From an uncultured Aequorivita sp. (GTDB lineage Bacteria > Bacteroidota > Bacteroidia > Flavobacteriales > Flavobacteriaceae): DNA of 64,000 bases. The stretch is taken from the NCBI GenBank assembly GCA_937125455.1, contig CAKZLK010000003.1, forward strand, positions 1 to 64,000, written 5' to 3'. The notes beneath the pieces were generated by a model. It had not been told where the DNA came from and searched no databases. It saw only the letters and a program-made list of their open reading frames with translations. Numbering within the stretch: position 1 is the first letter of the stretch; every line of letters starts with the position of its first letter. Positions 37,871-47,852 of this stretch are shown piece by piece. The translations under genes and the position numbers were made by a program.

Positions 37871-38140
37871 TTACCAAGATGCTTTACGCACTCCTGGAAT
37901 TAACCCTGAATTTGCCATTTCACGAAATGTTACACGTGAAATTCCAAAAGTTCTCATATACCCTCTTGGTCTTCCGGTTAATTTGCAACGGTTGTGCAAA
38001 CGAACTGGTGAGGCATTTTTTGGTAGTTTTTGCAAACCTTCCCAATCACCTGCTTCTTTTAAAGCTTTGCGCTTGGCTGCATATTTTGCTACCATTTTTT
38101 GTCTCTTAACCTCGCGGGCTTTCATTGATTCTTTAGCCAT
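37871..38140 (-). CDS. rpsN: 30S ribosomal protein S14, long zinc-free type
   Basis: 89 residues, the long form without the two CXXC pairs of the 61-residue zinc type. The N-terminus [20 protein letters not shown] and the conserved [20 protein letters not shown] are visible. It binds 16S rRNA in the 30S head. It starts 3 bp after rplE. Confidence 0.97.
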   Translation of the reverse strand: MAKESMKAREVKRQKMVAKYAAKRKALKEAGDWEGLQKLPKNASPVRLHNRCKLTGRPRGYMRTFGISRVTFREMANSGLIPGVRKASW

Positions 38141-38143
38141 CTC

Positions 38144-38695
38144 TTAGTTCTTTTTAAAGGGTAGTCCCAATTCTTGTAATAATGATTTCGCTTCTTTATC
38201 GGTAGTTGCCGTAGTGATAAATGTAATATTCATCCCTTCAATTTTCTTCACTTTATCGATATCGATTTCAGGGAAGATAATTTGCTCGGTAATTCCTAAA
38301 GAGTAATTTCCTCTTCCGTCAAAACCAGTAGCTTTAATTCCGTTAAAGTCACGTACCCTTGGCAAAGCTGAAGTAACTAATCTATCTAAAAATTCATACA
38401 TACGCTCTCCACGCAACGTAACTTTCACACCAATTGGCATGCCTTTACGAAGTTTGAAGTTTGCAACGTCTTTTTTAGAGTTGGTTGCAACCGCTTTTTG
38501 CCCGGTTATCTTTGTAAACTCATCAACCGAATAGTCAATAAGTTTCTTGTCAGCTACTGCTGCACCCACTCCGCGGGAAACAACAATGCGTTCCAATTTT
38601 GGTACCTGCATGACGTTTTTGTAACCAAATTCGTCAGTAAGTGCATTGATCACTCTGCTTTTGTACTCTTCTTTAAGTCTTGGTGAATATGCCAT
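38144..38695 (-). CDS. rplE: 50S ribosomal protein L5
   Basis: 183 residues, with [20 protein letters not shown] at the start, [20 protein letters not shown] in the middle and [20 protein letters not shown] near 115-135. L5 binds 5S rRNA and contacts P-site tRNA. It starts 2 bp after rplX. Confidence 0.98.
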   Translation of the reverse strand: MAYSPRLKEEYKSRVINALTDEFGYKNVMQVPKLERIVVSRGVGAAVADKKLIDYSVDEFTKITGQKAVATNSKKDVANFKLRKGMPIGVKVTLRGERMYEFLDRLVTSALPRVRDFNGIKATGFDGRGNYSLGITEQIIFPEIDIDKVKKIEGMNITFITTATTDKEAKSLLQELGLPFKKN

Positions 38696-38697
38696 AA

Positions 38698-39024
38698 CTA
38701 TATTGCTTGATTCGATTGTTTTGAAAATCGTATTTTTTTACCATTTTCGGTTTTATAACCTACACGTGTTGCTTTTCCAGATTTTGGATCAACCAATGAA
38801 AGGTTTGAAATATGGATAGGAGCTTCTTTTTTTGCAATTCCACCTTGTGGGTTTTTTGCGCTAGGTTTCTCGTGTTTTGAAACCATGTTCACTCCTTCTA
38901 CGATTGCTTTGTTTTTGTCAAGGAATATTTTCATCACTTTACCTTCTGAACCTTTGTGGTCTCCGGCAGTAACTACTACTGTATCGCCTGATTTTATTTT
39001 AAGCTTTGTCATCTTAGTTTTCAT
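38698..39024 (-). CDS. rplX: 50S ribosomal protein L24
   Basis: 108 residues from the first ATG. The KOW motif [20 protein letters not shown] and the signature [20 protein letters not shown] are visible. An in-frame ATG at 39012 gives 104 residues starting TKLKIKSGD and may be the true start. L24 initiates 50S assembly. It lies 1 bp behind rplN. Confidence 0.97.
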   Translation of the reverse strand: MKTKMTKLKIKSGDTVVVTAGDHKGSEGKVMKIFLDKNKAIVEGVNMVSKHEKPSAKNPQGGIAKKEAPIHISNLSLVDPKSGKATRVGYKTENGKKIRFSKQSNQAI

Positions 39025-39025
39025 A

Positions 39026-39394
39026 TTAAAGCACCTCTGGTGCTAATGATACTATTTTCATAAATTGCTTGTCACGAAGCTCTCTTGCTACCGGGCCGAA
39101 AACACGCGTTCCTCTCATTTCCCCTTGTGGGTTCAAAAGTACACAAGCGTTATCGTCGAAACGGATGTAAGAACCATCAGGTCTTCTTATTTCCTTAACG
39201 GTACGTACTACAACCGCTGTAGAAACTGCTCCTTTTTTAATACTTCCATTTGGTGTGGCTTCTTTTACAGAAACTACAATTTTATCACCAATAGAAGCAT
39301 ACCTTCTTTTTGTACCGCCCAATACACGGATGGTAAGTACTTCCTTAGCACCGGTATTATCTGCGACTTTGAGTCTTGATTCTTGTTGTAACAT
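39026..39394 (-). CDS. rplN: 50S ribosomal protein L14
   Basis: 122 residues: [35 protein letters not shown], and the end [20 protein letters not shown] before SLAPEVL. L14 forms intersubunit bridge B8 and sits at the factor site. It starts 2 bp after rpsQ. Confidence 0.98.
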   Translation of the reverse strand: MLQQESRLKVADNTGAKEVLTIRVLGGTKRRYASIGDKIVVSVKEATPNGSIKKGAVSTAVVVRTVKEIRRPDGSYIRFDDNACVLLNPQGEMRGTRVFGPVARELRDKQFMKIVSLAPEVL

Positions 39395-39396
39395 AA

Positions 39397-39660
39397 TTAC
39401 TTCGCTCTTTCAATTATTTCTACTAATCTCCAACATTTGGTTTTACTTAAAGGTCGTGTTTCCATGATCTTTACGGTATCACCTTCGTTGCAGTTGTTTG
39501 TCTCGTCGTGTGCTACGTATTTTTTCGTTTTCAACACGAACTTTCCGTACATAGGATGTTTTACTTTTTTTACCTCTGCAACTACAATGGATTTGTCCAT
39601 TTTGTTACTGGTTACTACACCTATACGTTCTTTTCTTAAGTTTCTTTTAATTTCTTCCAT
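39397..39660 (-). CDS. rpsQ: 30S ribosomal protein S17
   Basis: 87 residues of OB fold. [20 protein letters not shown] and the second half [20 protein letters not shown] are standard S17. It binds 16S rRNA at the junction of the 5' domain. It starts 15 bp after rpmC. Confidence 0.97.
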   Translation of the reverse strand: MEEIKRNLRKERIGVVTSNKMDKSIVVAEVKKVKHPMYGKFVLKTKKYVAHDETNNCNEGDTVKIMETRPLSKTKCWRLVEIIERAK

Positions 39661-39675
39661 CTTTCAGCTGTACAA

Positions 39676-39867
39676 TTATTGCACTTCTCTATTAGTTAGT
39701 TCCGTCGCTATTCTTGCTATCACCCTTCTTTGGGATCTTAGTTGAATTGGATTTTCCAACGGCGAAATGGTATGAGCCATTTTAAGGTCTGAATAAGCTT
39801 TTCTAGAGTCAGCGAATGCTTCCTGAAGTTCAGCCGTTGATGCTTTTTTAATTTCTGATTGTTTCAT
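39676..39867 (-). CDS. rpmC: 50S ribosomal protein L29
   Basis: 63 residues in the two-helix L29 form: MKQSEIKKASTAELQEAFAD, then the conserved Q-R-R-x-I-A-R-I-x-T-E end (LRSQRRVIARIATELTNREV). L29 lies beside the peptide exit tunnel. It starts 11 bp after rplP. Confidence 0.97.
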   Translation of the reverse strand: MKQSEIKKASTAELQEAFADSRKAYSDLKMAHTISPLENPIQLRSQRRVIARIATELTNREVQ

Positions 39868-39878
39868 CGTTCAAAAAA

Positions 39879-40298
39879 TTATGCTTGGAAATCCCGAGAC
39901 ATTACAAATTTAGTTTTAACAGGAAGCTTTTGAGCCGCAAGGCGCAATGCTTCTTTTGCTGTTTCAAGGGTAACACCAGATACTTCGAAAAGCATTCTTC
40001 CTGGTTTTACTACAGCAGCGTAATATTCTACAGCACCCTTACCTTTACCCATACGTACTTCAAGAGGTTTTTTCGTGATTGGCTTATCTGGAAAAATCAT
40101 AATCCAGATAGAACCTTCTCTCTTCATAAAACGAGTAGCAGCAATACGAGCAGCTTCAATTTGTCTTGCTGTAAGAAATTCTGATTCCAACGATTTTATA
40201 CCGAAGGTTCCGTATGCTAACTGATTGCCGCGACCGGCATCGCCTTTCATACGGCCTTTCATTTGTTTACGGTACTTTGTTCTTTTAGGTTGTAACAT
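39879..40298 (-). CDS. rplP: 50S ribosomal protein L16
   Basis: 139 residues: [57 protein letters not shown] and [21 protein letters not shown]16 contacts A-site tRNA. It starts 18 bp after rpsC. Confidence 0.98.
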   Translation of the reverse strand: MLQPKRTKYRKQMKGRMKGDAGRGNQLAYGTFGIKSLESEFLTARQIEAARIAATRFMKREGSIWIMIFPDKPITKKPLEVRMGKGKGAVEYYAAVVKPGRMLFEVSGVTLETAKEALRLAAQKLPVKTKFVMSRDFQA

Positions 40299-40316
40299 TT
40301 TCTTCTATTTAAAAAA

Positions 40317-41045
40317 TTACTTTCTGCGACGTGCTTTGTTGCCACCGCGTCCTGCTGGAGCTCCTTTACCACCACCCTTTTTGCCAGTCGATAGACCAAC
40401 TAGTGGGGAAAGTTCTCTCTTTCCATATACTTCGCCTTTCATAATCCATACTTTAACACCCAATCTACCATAAGTAGTGTGTGCCTCAACTAAAGCGTAG
40501 TCAATATCGGCTCTAAAAGTTGATAATGGGATACGACCTTCTTTGTAAGATTCTGAACGTGCCATTTCAGCACCGTTCAAACGTCCTGAAATTTGGACTT
40601 TAATGCCTTCAGCATTCATACGCATTGTTGCAGCAATCGCCATTTTGATTGCGCGACGGTATGAAATACGGCTTTCAATTTGGCGTGCAATACTTGCAGC
40701 TACCAAAAATGCATCAAGCTCAGGTCTTTTGATCTCGTGAATGTTGATCTGTACCTCTTTATCTGTAATTTTTTTAAGCTCTTCTTTTAGCTTGTCTACT
40801 TCCTGACCACCTTTACCGATAATGATACCGGGACGGGCAGTGGTTATAGTAACGGTTACAAGCTTAAGCGTACGCTCAATAATTACTCTACTCACACTAG
40901 CTTTACTTAAACGAGCGTGAATGTATTTCCTGATCTTGTCGTCTTCGGCAAGTTTATCGCCGTAGTCATTGCCTCCGTACCAGTTGGATTCCCAACCTCT
41001 AATGATACCCAGGCGATTTCCGATTGGATTTGTCTTCTGTCCCAT
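40317..41045 (-). CDS. rpsC: 30S ribosomal protein S3
   Basis: 242 residues. The KH type II domain carries [20 protein letters not shown], and the C-terminal domain has [21 protein letters not shown] Gly/Lys/Arg-rich tail closes it. S3 forms part of the mRNA entry channel and its helicase. It starts 4 bp after rplV. Confidence 0.98.
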   Translation of the reverse strand: MGQKTNPIGNRLGIIRGWESNWYGGNDYGDKLAEDDKIRKYIHARLSKASVSRVIIERTLKLVTVTITTARPGIIIGKGGQEVDKLKEELKKITDKEVQINIHEIKRPELDAFLVAASIARQIESRISYRRAIKMAIAATMRMNAEGIKVQISGRLNGAEMARSESYKEGRIPLSTFRADIDYALVEAHTTYGRLGVKVWIMKGEVYGKRELSPLVGLSTGKKGGGKGAPAGRGGNKARRRK

Positions 41046-41049
41046 TTAA

Positions 41050-41460
41050 TTAATTGCTTTGTGTGTTATCGTTAGCTGCCAATACCAGTGTTACGTGGTT
41101 GGAGCGTTTTCTAATTCTGTGTGCGCGGCCTTGCGGTGCTGGGCGAAGTCTTTTCAACATTGTTCCACCATCCACACGGATTTCCTTAACAAAAAGATCT
41201 GCATCTTCCAATGAAGCATCTTCGTTCTTTTGTTGCCAGTTATTGATGGCAGACAAAAGTAGTTTCTCCAATTTGCGTGAAGATTCTTTTGAACTAAACT
41301 TCAAAATATTAAGTGCTTTGTCTATTTTCTCACCACGAACCAAGTCTGCCATTAAACGCATTTTTCTTGGTGAAGTGGGGCAATTGTTCAATTTAGCAAA
41401 GTACATTGTCTTCTTTGCTTCCTTGATTGCTTCTGCTCTTTCTCTTTTACGAACTCCCAT
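41050..41460 (-). CDS. rplV: 50S ribosomal protein L22
   Basis: 136 residues. [20 protein letters not shown] near the N-terminus and the tunnel-lining hairpin region [20 protein letters not shown] are visible. The hairpin narrows the exit tunnel and is where macrolide resistance changes occur in other species; I see no deletion there. It starts 6 bp after rpsS. Confidence 0.98.
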   Translation of the reverse strand: MGVRKRERAEAIKEAKKTMYFAKLNNCPTSPRKMRLMADLVRGEKIDKALNILKFSSKESSRKLEKLLLSAINNWQQKNEDASLEDADLFVKEIRVDGGTMLKRLRPAPQGRAHRIRKRSNHVTLVLAANDNTQSN

Positions 41461-41466
41461 GGCCTA

Positions 41467-41745
41467 TTATTTTTTACCTTTGTTTTTAGCACCTGCGTGA
41501 CCACGGAATGATCTTGTAGGTGAAAATTCTCCTAGTTTATGTCCAACCATGTTTTCTGTTACATATACAGGAACAAATTGGCGCCCGTTGTGCACAGCAA
41601 TGGTTTGACCAACAAAATCTGGAGTAATCATAGAAGCACGTGACCAAGTTTTGATTACGGTCTTCTTATTATCATCAACATTTTGTTGAACTTTCTTGTC
41701 TAGTTTGTAATGAACGAACGGTCCTTTTTTTAACGATCTTGCCAT
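41467..41745 (-). CDS. rpsS: 30S ribosomal protein S19
   Basis: 92 residues: [39 protein letters not shown] and the C-terminal [21 protein letters not shown]19 forms a complex with S13 in the 30S head. It starts 3 bp after rplB. Confidence 0.98.
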   Translation of the reverse strand: MARSLKKGPFVHYKLDKKVQQNVDDNKKTVIKTWSRASMITPDFVGQTIAVHNGRQFVPVYVTENMVGHKLGEFSPTRSFRGHAGAKNKGKK

Positions 41746-41748
41746 AAC

Positions 41749-42573
41749 TTATTTCTTTCTTCGTTCTAAGATATATTTATTACTCGCTTTCGTTTTAGTA
41801 CGGGTTCTGTAACCTTTTGCAGGGATACCTTTTCTAGAACGTGGGTGACCTCCAGAAGATTTACCTTCACCACCACCCATTGGGTGATCAACAGGGTTCA
41901 TAACCACTGGTCTTGTACGTGGTCTTCTACCCAACCATCTACTTCTACCAGCTTTACCAGATACTAACAATTGGTGGTCACTGTTTGAAACGGCACCTAT
42001 GGTAGCCATACAGTTTACCAAAATCAATCTAGTTTCACCCGAAGGAAGTTTAACAGTAGCATATTTTCCATCACGAGCCATTAACTGCGCGAATGCACCG
42101 GCGCTACGCGCCATAATCGCACCTTGACCGGGACGAAGCTCGATGCAGGAAATAATAGTACCTAATGGAATAGCTGAAAGTTGCATTGCATTTCCAATCT
42201 CTGGAGCTACCGCTTCACCCGAAAGGATGTTTTGCCCAACTTGTAGTCCGTTTTGCGCAATTACATATCGCTTTTCACCATCTTGATAGTTCAAAAGTGC
42301 GATAAATGCAGTACGGTTTGGATCGTATTGAATACTAGCAACTGTAGCAGGGATTCCCGCTTTGTCGCGTTTAAAATCGATAATTCGATATTTCTTCTTA
42401 TGACCACCACCTATGTAGCGCATGGTCATTTTTCCTTGACTGTTTCTACCACCAGATCTTTTGTTCGGAGCAAGTAAAGACTTCTCCGGCTTATCGGTTG
42501 TAATGGCGTCAAAACCATTTACAACCCTAAAACGCTGACCCGGGGTGATTGGTTTTAATTTTCTTACTGACAT
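41749..42573 (-). CDS. rplB: 50S ribosomal protein L2
   Basis: 274 residues. The conserved C-terminal [20 protein letters not shown] holds the histidine implicated in peptidyl-transferase function. The N-terminal [20 protein letters not shown] is also typical. L2 is needed for subunit association. It starts 26 bp after rplW. Confidence 0.98.
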   Translation of the reverse strand: MSVRKLKPITPGQRFRVVNGFDAITTDKPEKSLLAPNKRSGGRNSQGKMTMRYIGGGHKKKYRIIDFKRDKAGIPATVASIQYDPNRTAFIALLNYQDGEKRYVIAQNGLQVGQNILSGEAVAPEIGNAMQLSAIPLGTIISCIELRPGQGAIMARSAGAFAQLMARDGKYATVKLPSGETRLILVNCMATIGAVSNSDHQLLVSGKAGRSRWLGRRPRTRPVVMNPVDHPMGGGEGKSSGGHPRSRKGIPAKGYRTRTKTKASNKYILERRKK

Positions 42574-42599
42574 TTGTGTCTAATTAAATCTAAGCCTCC

Positions 42600-42890
42600 T
42601 TAGATGTTACTGTAAAAATCTATTGTATCACCTTCCGCCACCTGTACGATTGCTTTTTTGTAAGCGTTCGTTTTACCAGTTTGGACACCTGTTTTTGTAT
42701 AACGGGTCTTCCTATCAGGGCGGACATTCATTGTGCGAACTTTTTCAACAGAAACTCCGTAAGCAGCCTCAACCGCTTTCTTGATTTCTACCTTATTCGC
42801 CTTTGGGTTCACTACAAATCCAAAAACATTATTGTCTTCAGCATCTTTAGTAGCTTTTTCCGTAATTATAGGTTTAATTAAGATGTTCAT
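42600..42890 (-). CDS. rplW: 50S ribosomal protein L23
   Basis: 96 residues: IKPIITEKATKDAEDNNVFG and VEIKKAVEAAYGVSVEKVRT, then a basic RPDRKTRYTKTGVQTGKTNA loop. L23 lies at the tunnel exit and docks trigger factor and SRP. It starts 7 bp after rplD. Confidence 0.97.
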   Translation of the reverse strand: MNILIKPIITEKATKDAEDNNVFGFVVNPKANKVEIKKAVEAAYGVSVEKVRTMNVRPDRKTRYTKTGVQTGKTNAYKKAIVQVAEGDTIDFYSNI

Positions 42891-42897
42891 CTTGTTT

Positions 42898-43527
42898 CTA
42901 TTTACTTAAGTTTGTTTCAATTCCTTCCAAAGAACCTTCAAACAGCACTACACTGTTTGCATTCATAATCTTATAAGTACTTAATTGCGAGTTAGTTATA
43001 ACTTCAGTACCTTTCAAATTGCGAGAGGACAAATATACATTATTATTTAAGTCTCCCAACACAAATAAAGATTTTTTGTCATTAAGCCCTAGACTCTTCA
43101 AAACCGAGGTAAAATTCTTGGTTTTTGGAGCGTCAAAATTTAGGTCTTCCATCACAACAATGGCTTTATCATTTGCCTTCATCGTAAGGGCAGATTTACG
43201 TGCCAAACGCTTCAGGTTTTTGTTCAATTTAAAAGAGTAGTTACGTGGACGTGGTCCAAACATTCTACCACCACCTTTAAATACACCAGACTTGATGCTA
43301 CCCGCACGGGCAGTACCAGTTCCTTTTTGTTTCTTTATCTTTCTGGTAGAACCAGCGATCTCAGCACGTTCCTTTGCTTTGTGAGTTCCTTGTCTTTGAT
43401 TTGCAAGGTATTGTTTCACATCAAGATATACCGCGTGATTGTTAGGCTCTATTCCGAACACATCTGCAGAAAGTTCAACCTTCCGACCTGTGTCTTTTCC
43501 GTTTATGTCTAATACAGCTACCTTCAT
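42898..43527 (-). CDS. rplD: 50S ribosomal protein L4
   Basis: 209 residues. The tunnel-loop region [20 protein letters not shown] and [20 protein letters not shown] is clear, followed by the globular domain. Its ATG overlaps the last base of the rplC stop (TAATG), implying coupled translation. In E. coli L4 represses the S10 operon; no matching leader could be identified here. Confidence 0.98.
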   Translation of the reverse strand: MKVAVLDINGKDTGRKVELSADVFGIEPNNHAVYLDVKQYLANQRQGTHKAKERAEIAGSTRKIKKQKGTGTARAGSIKSGVFKGGGRMFGPRPRNYSFKLNKNLKRLARKSALTMKANDKAIVVMEDLNFDAPKTKNFTSVLKSLGLNDKKSLFVLGDLNNNVYLSSRNLKGTEVITNSQLSTYKIMNANSVVLFEGSLEGIETNLSK

Positions 43528-44138
43528 TATTTCTCGATCATTACATAAGCGTTTTTATGGCCAGGAACTGCTCCTTTTACCACAAGTAGATTCTTTTCAG
43601 GAACTACTTTCAAAACTCTTAAATTTTCAACTTTTACTCTTTCGTTCCCCATCTGGCCTGCCATACGCATTCCCTTGAATACTCTCGCAGGATATGATGC
43701 AGCCCCAATAGAACCTGGCGCACGCAAACGGTTGTGCTGACCGTGAGTCGCTTGACCCACACCACCAAAACCATGACGCTTTACAACCCCTTGGAAACCT
43801 TTACCTTTAGATGTACCCGCGATATCCACGAATTCACCTTCAATAAAATGCTCCACAGTAATTGTGTCACCTAATTTGTATTTTTCTTCAAATCCCTTGA
43901 ATTCAACAACTTTGCGTTTTGCAACGGTTCCTGCTTTTTTGGCGTGCCCTTCAGCAGCTTTAGTTACAGTCTTCTTGTCATCGAAACCAAGTTGAAGAGC
44001 ATTGTACCCGTCAACCTCTATGGTTCTGACTTGGGTGACAACACAGGGTCCTGCTTCAATAACGGTACACGGAATGTTTTTTCCGTTCTCGTCAAAGATG
44101 CTGGTCATCCCTATCTTTCTTCCAATTAACCCAGACAT
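43527..44138 (-). CDS. rplC: 50S ribosomal protein L3
   Basis: 203 residues: [20 protein letters not shown] and the signature [20 protein letters not shown], followed by [21 protein letters not shown]3 reaches close to the peptidyl-transferase centre. It is the first gene after a 162 bp structured gap behind rpsJ. Confidence 0.98.
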   Translation of the reverse strand: MSGLIGRKIGMTSIFDENGKNIPCTVIEAGPCVVTQVRTIEVDGYNALQLGFDDKKTVTKAAEGHAKKAGTVAKRKVVEFKGFEEKYKLGDTITVEHFIEGEFVDIAGTSKGKGFQGVVKRHGFGGVGQATHGQHNRLRAPGSIGAASYPARVFKGMRMAGQMGNERVKVENLRVLKVVPEKNLLVVKGAVPGHKNAYVMIEK

Positions 44139-44300
44139 ATTTAATTATTTAGTTATTATTACTTATTTTAATATTTCTATTCAAAAAAACAGGGTCAAAA
44201 TAAATTCAACCCTGAATATTATTTTGTTTCCGTTTTTCCCCAACCATCGTTAAGGACATTTTATCAATTCAGAATTAAAAATTCTGAGTATAGAGTTGCA
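44139..44300 (-). promoter_or_regulatory. Structured gap between rpsJ and rplC
   Basis: On the minus strand, after the rpsJ stop, come a GTATAG/CTATAC hairpin overlapping the stop codon (44288-44306), a TCAGAAT/ATTCTGA hairpin (44269-44287), and a terminator-like CAGGGT/ACCCTG stem with a T7 run (44181-44214). An AT-rich stretch follows up to rplC. No exact TAnnTTTG match was found. It is the largest gap inside the supercluster and could hold a terminator, an attenuator or the start of the S10 unit. Confidence 0.6.
44181..44214 (-). terminator. Terminator or attenuator between rpsJ and rplC
   Basis: CAGGGT and ACCCTG (6 bp, 13 nt loop), followed on the minus strand by seven T. It lies 43 bp upstream of rplC. 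The stem is short, so it may only partly stop transcription. Confidence 0.55.
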
Positions 44301-44606
44301 CTATACCTTGATCTCAACCTCTACCCCACTTGGCAACTCTAATTTCATTAGAGCGTCAATTGTTTTTGAAGAAGAACTGTAGATATCCAAAAGTCTTTTG
44401 TAAGAACTCAATTGGAATTGTTCTCTACTTTTCTTGTTCACATGCGGAGAACGCAATACGGTAAAGATTTTTTTGTGTGTTGGCAAAGGAATTGGCCCTG
44501 TAACTACAGCTCCAGTACTCTTTACGGTCTTTACGATTTTTTCAGCAGATTTGTCCACTAAGTTGTGATCGTAAGATTTTAGTTTTATTCTTATTTTTTG
44601 ACTCAT
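44301..44606 (-). CDS. rpsJ: 30S ribosomal protein S10 (NusE)
   Basis: 101 residues: [40 protein letters not shown] and [20 protein letters not shown] are the standard S10 blocks. S10 also acts as NusE in transcription antitermination. It lies 11 bp behind fusA, with no tuf gene between, and ends at the structured gap. Confidence 0.98.
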   Translation of the reverse strand: MSQKIRIKLKSYDHNLVDKSAEKIVKTVKSTGAVVTGPIPLPTHKKIFTVLRSPHVNKKSREQFQLSSYKRLLDIYSSSSKTIDALMKLELPSGVEVEIKV

Positions 44607-44617
44607 TGCTGATATTA

Positions 44618-46750
44618 TTATACGTTAGCGGTTCCTCTTGCTGCTGCTATTACACTTTCTGAAATATTAGAAGGTGTTTCAGCATAATGTGAAAATTCCA
44701 TAGTTGAAGTTGCACGACCAGATGATAATGTTCTTAATGTGGTTACATAACCAAACATTTCAGAAAGCGGCACTTCACCTTTTATTACTTTAGCACCTGC
44801 ACGATCACTCATGCTACTAATAGTTCCACGACGACGGTTAAGGTCACCTACAATATCACCCATGTTTTCTTCTGGTGTAAGCACCTCAAGCTTCATAATA
44901 GGCTCAAGAATTACAGCTCCTGCTTTTTTGGCAACTTCTTTGAAACCAATTTTAGCCGCCAGCTCAAAAGATAGTGCATCAGAATCCACAGGGTGGAAAG
45001 AACCATCTTTTAATGTAACCTTCATACTGTCAACTTCAAAACCTGCAAGCGGACCATTGACCATTGCTTGTTTGAAACCTTTTTCAACAGAAGGGATAAA
45101 TTCTTTTGGTACGTTACCACCTTTTACAGCGTTAACGAATTCTAATCCAATTTTTCCTTCTTCAGCCGGCTCAAGTGTAAATACGATGTCGGCAAATTTA
45201 CCACGACCACCAGATTGTTTCTTATAAACCTCTCTATGATCAGCAACTTTTGTGATAGCTTCTTTATACTCAACCTGTGGTTGACCTTGGTTTACTTCAA
45301 CTTTGAATTCGCGACGTAAACGGTCTACAATGATATCTAAGTGAAGCTCACCCATTCCCGAAATAATTGTTTGTCCAGAAGCTTCATCTGTACGCACTTG
45401 GAATGTTGGATCCTCTTCAGCAAGTTTTGCCAAAGCCATACCCAATTTATCAACATCAACTTTTGTTTTAGGCTCAACCGCAATACCAATAACTGGATCA
45501 GGGAAGTTCATACTTTCTAAAACAATAGGATGTTTTTCATCAGACATAGTATCACCAGTCTTAATATCTTTAAATCCTACGGCAGCCCCAATATCCCCAG
45601 CTTCGATATAATCGATAGCATTTTGTTTGTTGGAGTGCATTTGGTAGATACGCGAAATACGTTCCTTTTTTCCTGAACGATTGTTCAAGATATAAGAACC
45701 TGCGTCCAAACGACCAGAATAAACACGGAAGAAAGCCAAACGACCCACGAAAGGATCGGTAGCAATTTTAAATGCCAATGCTGCGAAAGGAGCAGTAACA
45801 TCCGGCTTGCGAAGTTCTTCTTTTTCAGTATCAGGATTTATTCCTATAATACCTTCTTTGTCTGTTGGAGCTGGTAAATAACGACATACAGCATCTAAAA
45901 GAAACTGAACACCTTTATTTTTAAAGGAAGATCCGCATACCATAGGAATGATAGACATATCCATTACAGCGGCACGAAGCGCAGCGTGCACTTCATCTTC
46001 AGTAATAGAGTCCTCGTCTTCCATATATTTTTCAAGCAAACTTTCATCGTAAGCAGCAACCTCTTCAATAAGTTTACCACGCAAAACTTTTGCCTCAGCT
46101 TTTAATTCTTCAGGAATGTCAACTACATCAAATGTAGCACCGAATGAATCGTCATGCCAAATTACGGCACGGTTTTTAACCAAATCCACAATTCCTTTAA
46201 AGTCTGCTTCATCACCAATATTTAATACTATAGGCACCGCATTGGAACCCAACATATCTTTAACTTGCTGACAAACCTCCATAAAGTTAGCTCCTTGACG
46301 GTCCATTTTGTTAACGAAACCAATACGAGGTACTTTATAGTTATCTGCAAGTCTCCAGTTTGTCTCGGATTGTGGTTCAACTCCATCTACCGCACTGAAA
46401 AGAAAAACCAAACCATCAAGAACACGCAGCGAGCGGTTTACCTCTACGGTAAAATCCACGTGGCCGGGAGTGTCAATAATGTTGAAATGGTAATCTTTTG
46501 TATCAGGTGTAACTTCTGCATTCTCCATTGGGAACTTCCAAGTACAAGTGGTAGCAGCCGAAGTAATCGTAATACCACGCTCCTGCTCTTGTTCCATCCA
46601 GTCCATGGTTGCAGCCCCATCGTGAACCTCACCAATTTTATGGCTTACCCCTGTATAAAAAAGAATACGCTCTGTCGTTGTGGTTTTACCGGCATCAATA
46701 TGCGCGGCAATTCCAATATTTCTTGTGTATTTTAAATCTCTTTGTGCCAT
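44618..46750 (-). CDS. fusA: Elongation factor G
   Basis: 710 residues. The GTPase domain has the P-loop [14 protein letters not shown] (17-30), switch I block [22 protein letters not shown] (about 93-104) and NKMDR (about 145-149). Domains II-V follow, with [11 protein letters not shown] and [14 protein letters not shown] near the end. EF-G drives translocation. It lies 3 bp behind rpsG. Confidence 0.98.
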   Translation of the reverse strand: MAQRDLKYTRNIGIAAHIDAGKTTTTERILFYTGVSHKIGEVHDGAATMDWMEQEQERGITITSAATTCTWKFPMENAEVTPDTKDYHFNIIDTPGHVDFTVEVNRSLRVLDGLVFLFSAVDGVEPQSETNWRLADNYKVPRIGFVNKMDRQGANFMEVCQQVKDMLGSNAVPIVLNIGDEADFKGIVDLVKNRAVIWHDDSFGATFDVVDIPEELKAEAKVLRGKLIEEVAAYDESLLEKYMEDEDSITEDEVHAALRAAVMDMSIIPMVCGSSFKNKGVQFLLDAVCRYLPAPTDKEGIIGINPDTEKEELRKPDVTAPFAALAFKIATDPFVGRLAFFRVYSGRLDAGSYILNNRSGKKERISRIYQMHSNKQNAIDYIEAGDIGAAVGFKDIKTGDTMSDEKHPIVLESMNFPDPVIGIAVEPKTKVDVDKLGMALAKLAEEDPTFQVRTDEASGQTIISGMGELHLDIIVDRLRREFKVEVNQGQPQVEYKEAITKVADHREVYKKQSGGRGKFADIVFTLEPAEEGKIGLEFVNAVKGGNVPKEFIPSVEKGFKQAMVNGPLAGFEVDSMKVTLKDGSFHPVDSDALSFELAAKIGFKEVAKKAGAVILEPIMKLEVLTPEENMGDIVGDLNRRRGTISSMSDRAGAKVIKGEVPLSEMFGYVTTLRTLSSGRATSTMEFSHYAETPSNISESVIAAARGTANV

Positions 46751-46753
46751 TTT

Positions 46754-47230
46754 TTAGAATCTGAAATGCGAGAATGCTTTGTTAGCTTCTGCCATTTTGT
46801 GAGTATCCATACGCTTCTTAACAGCTGCGCCTTCTTCTTTTGCAGCAGCAAGAATCTCGCCCGCAAGTTTAGCGGCCATGGATTTCTCGTTTCTTTTTCT
46901 TGAATAAGTTATCAACCATTTCATTGCTGTTGCAATCTTACGGTCTGGACGTATTTGCATAGGAATTTGGAAGGTTGCCCCACCAACTCTACGACTACGA
47001 ACTTCCACGTGAGGCATAACATTGGAAAGTGCATCTTTCCAAAGCTCCAACGCAGTCTTTTCGTCGTCTTGTTTTTTTTCATCTACAATGTCAATCGCAT
47101 CGTAGAAAACTTTGAAAGCCACACTCTTTTTTCCGTCCCACATCATGTTGTTTACGAAACGCGTAACCAACTGGTCGTTAAACCTTGGATCTGGTAAAAG
47201 TGGTCTTTTTTTGGCCTGTCTTTTTCTCAT
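46754..47230 (-). CDS. rpsG: 30S ribosomal protein S7
   Basis: 158 residues: [20 protein letters not shown], then the S7 signature [20 protein letters not shown] and [21 protein letters not shown]7 organises the 3' domain of 16S rRNA at the E site. It lies 61 bp behind rpsL. Confidence 0.98.
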   Translation of the reverse strand: MRKRQAKKRPLLPDPRFNDQLVTRFVNNMMWDGKKSVAFKVFYDAIDIVDEKKQDDEKTALELWKDALSNVMPHVEVRSRRVGGATFQIPMQIRPDRKIATAMKWLITYSRKRNEKSMAAKLAGEILAAAKEEGAAVKKRMDTHKMAEANKAFSHFRF

Positions 47231-47291
47231 TTGTTGTTTGTTAATAGCTAAGAATATTTTTTTTCAATTTATTCTTGGCCCGTTTTCATTT

Positions 47292-47666
47292 TTACTTCTT
47301 TGGGCGTTTTGCTCCGTACTTAGATCTACGTTGCGTGCGGCCTGCAACACCTGCGGTGTCTAATGCTCCACGAACAATGTGATACCTAACTCCTGGCAAA
47401 TCTTTTACCCTTCCACCTCTAACCAATACTATCGAGTGCTCTTGGAGATTGTGTCCTTCGCCTGGGATGTATGCGTTTACTTCTTTACCGTTTGTAAGCC
47501 TAACCCTTGCTACTTTACGCATAGCAGAGTTTGGTTTCTTTGGTGTAGTAGTATATACACGCGTACAAACACCACGACGTTGTGGGCACGAATCCAAAGC
47601 AACCGATTTACTCTTCTTGGTTATTTTGGTTCTTCCTTTACGTACTAATTGTGAAATTGTTGGCAT
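47292..47666 (-). CDS. rpsL: 30S ribosomal protein S12
   Basis: 124 residues: [20 protein letters not shown], then [20 protein letters not shown] and [19 protein letters not shown]. Lys43, Lys88 and Pro91 are the residues whose change gives streptomycin resistance in other bacteria, and all are wild type here. It is the first gene of the supercluster, with its own promoter and a leader hairpin. Confidence 0.98.
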   Translation of the reverse strand: MPTISQLVRKGRTKITKKSKSVALDSCPQRRGVCTRVYTTTPKKPNSAMRKVARVRLTNGKEVNAYIPGEGHNLQEHSIVLVRGGRVKDLPGVRYHIVRGALDTAGVAGRTQRRSKYGAKRPKK

Positions 47667-47702
47667 ATAAAATATGTATTATTACTGTTTAAAAATAAAA
47701 CA

Positions 47703-47718
47703 CCCCTATTTTTAGGGG
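47703..47718 (-). promoter_or_regulatory. Leader hairpin upstream of rpsL
   Basis: On the minus strand CCCCTA-AAAA-TAGGGG (with close variants at the ends) is followed by TGTTTTATTTTT. It begins within a few bases of the predicted transcription start and lies 36 bp before the rpsL ATG. It could be an attenuator or a 5' protective hairpin. Confidence 0.65.
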
Positions 47719-47721
47719 ATG

Positions 47722-47752
47722 CAAATGTAGAAATATTTTTCCACTAATCAAA
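47722..47752 (-). promoter_or_regulatory. Promoter of the ribosomal protein supercluster
   Basis: On the minus strand, TTTG (47752-47749) is followed by 19 bp and then TACATTTG (47729-47722). This fits the Bacteroidota consensus TTTG-N19-TAnnTTTG at every fixed position. Confidence 0.8.
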
Positions 47753-47815
47753 CCATACTGAATTAATTTTCAGCATACTTTCATTATTTTTTCAATTTGA
47801 ATATGAAATGGCAAG

Positions 47816-47845
47816 TTGAAGCGTTAGTTTTACACAGTAAATTTC
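47816..47845 (+). promoter_or_regulatory. Promoter of the POTRA/barrel protein gene
   Basis: TTG (47816-47818), 19 bp spacer, TAAATTTC (47838-47845), seven of eight positions of TAnnTTTG by fixed bases. The predicted start of transcription falls within a few bases of the TTG start codon at 47853. Confidence 0.55.
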
Positions 47846-47852
47846 GTCTTTT

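Noticed and set aside
30321..47666. Long antisense frames across the ribosomal protein genes
   Set aside because: They run opposite to well-known genes and reflect codon bias in those genes.
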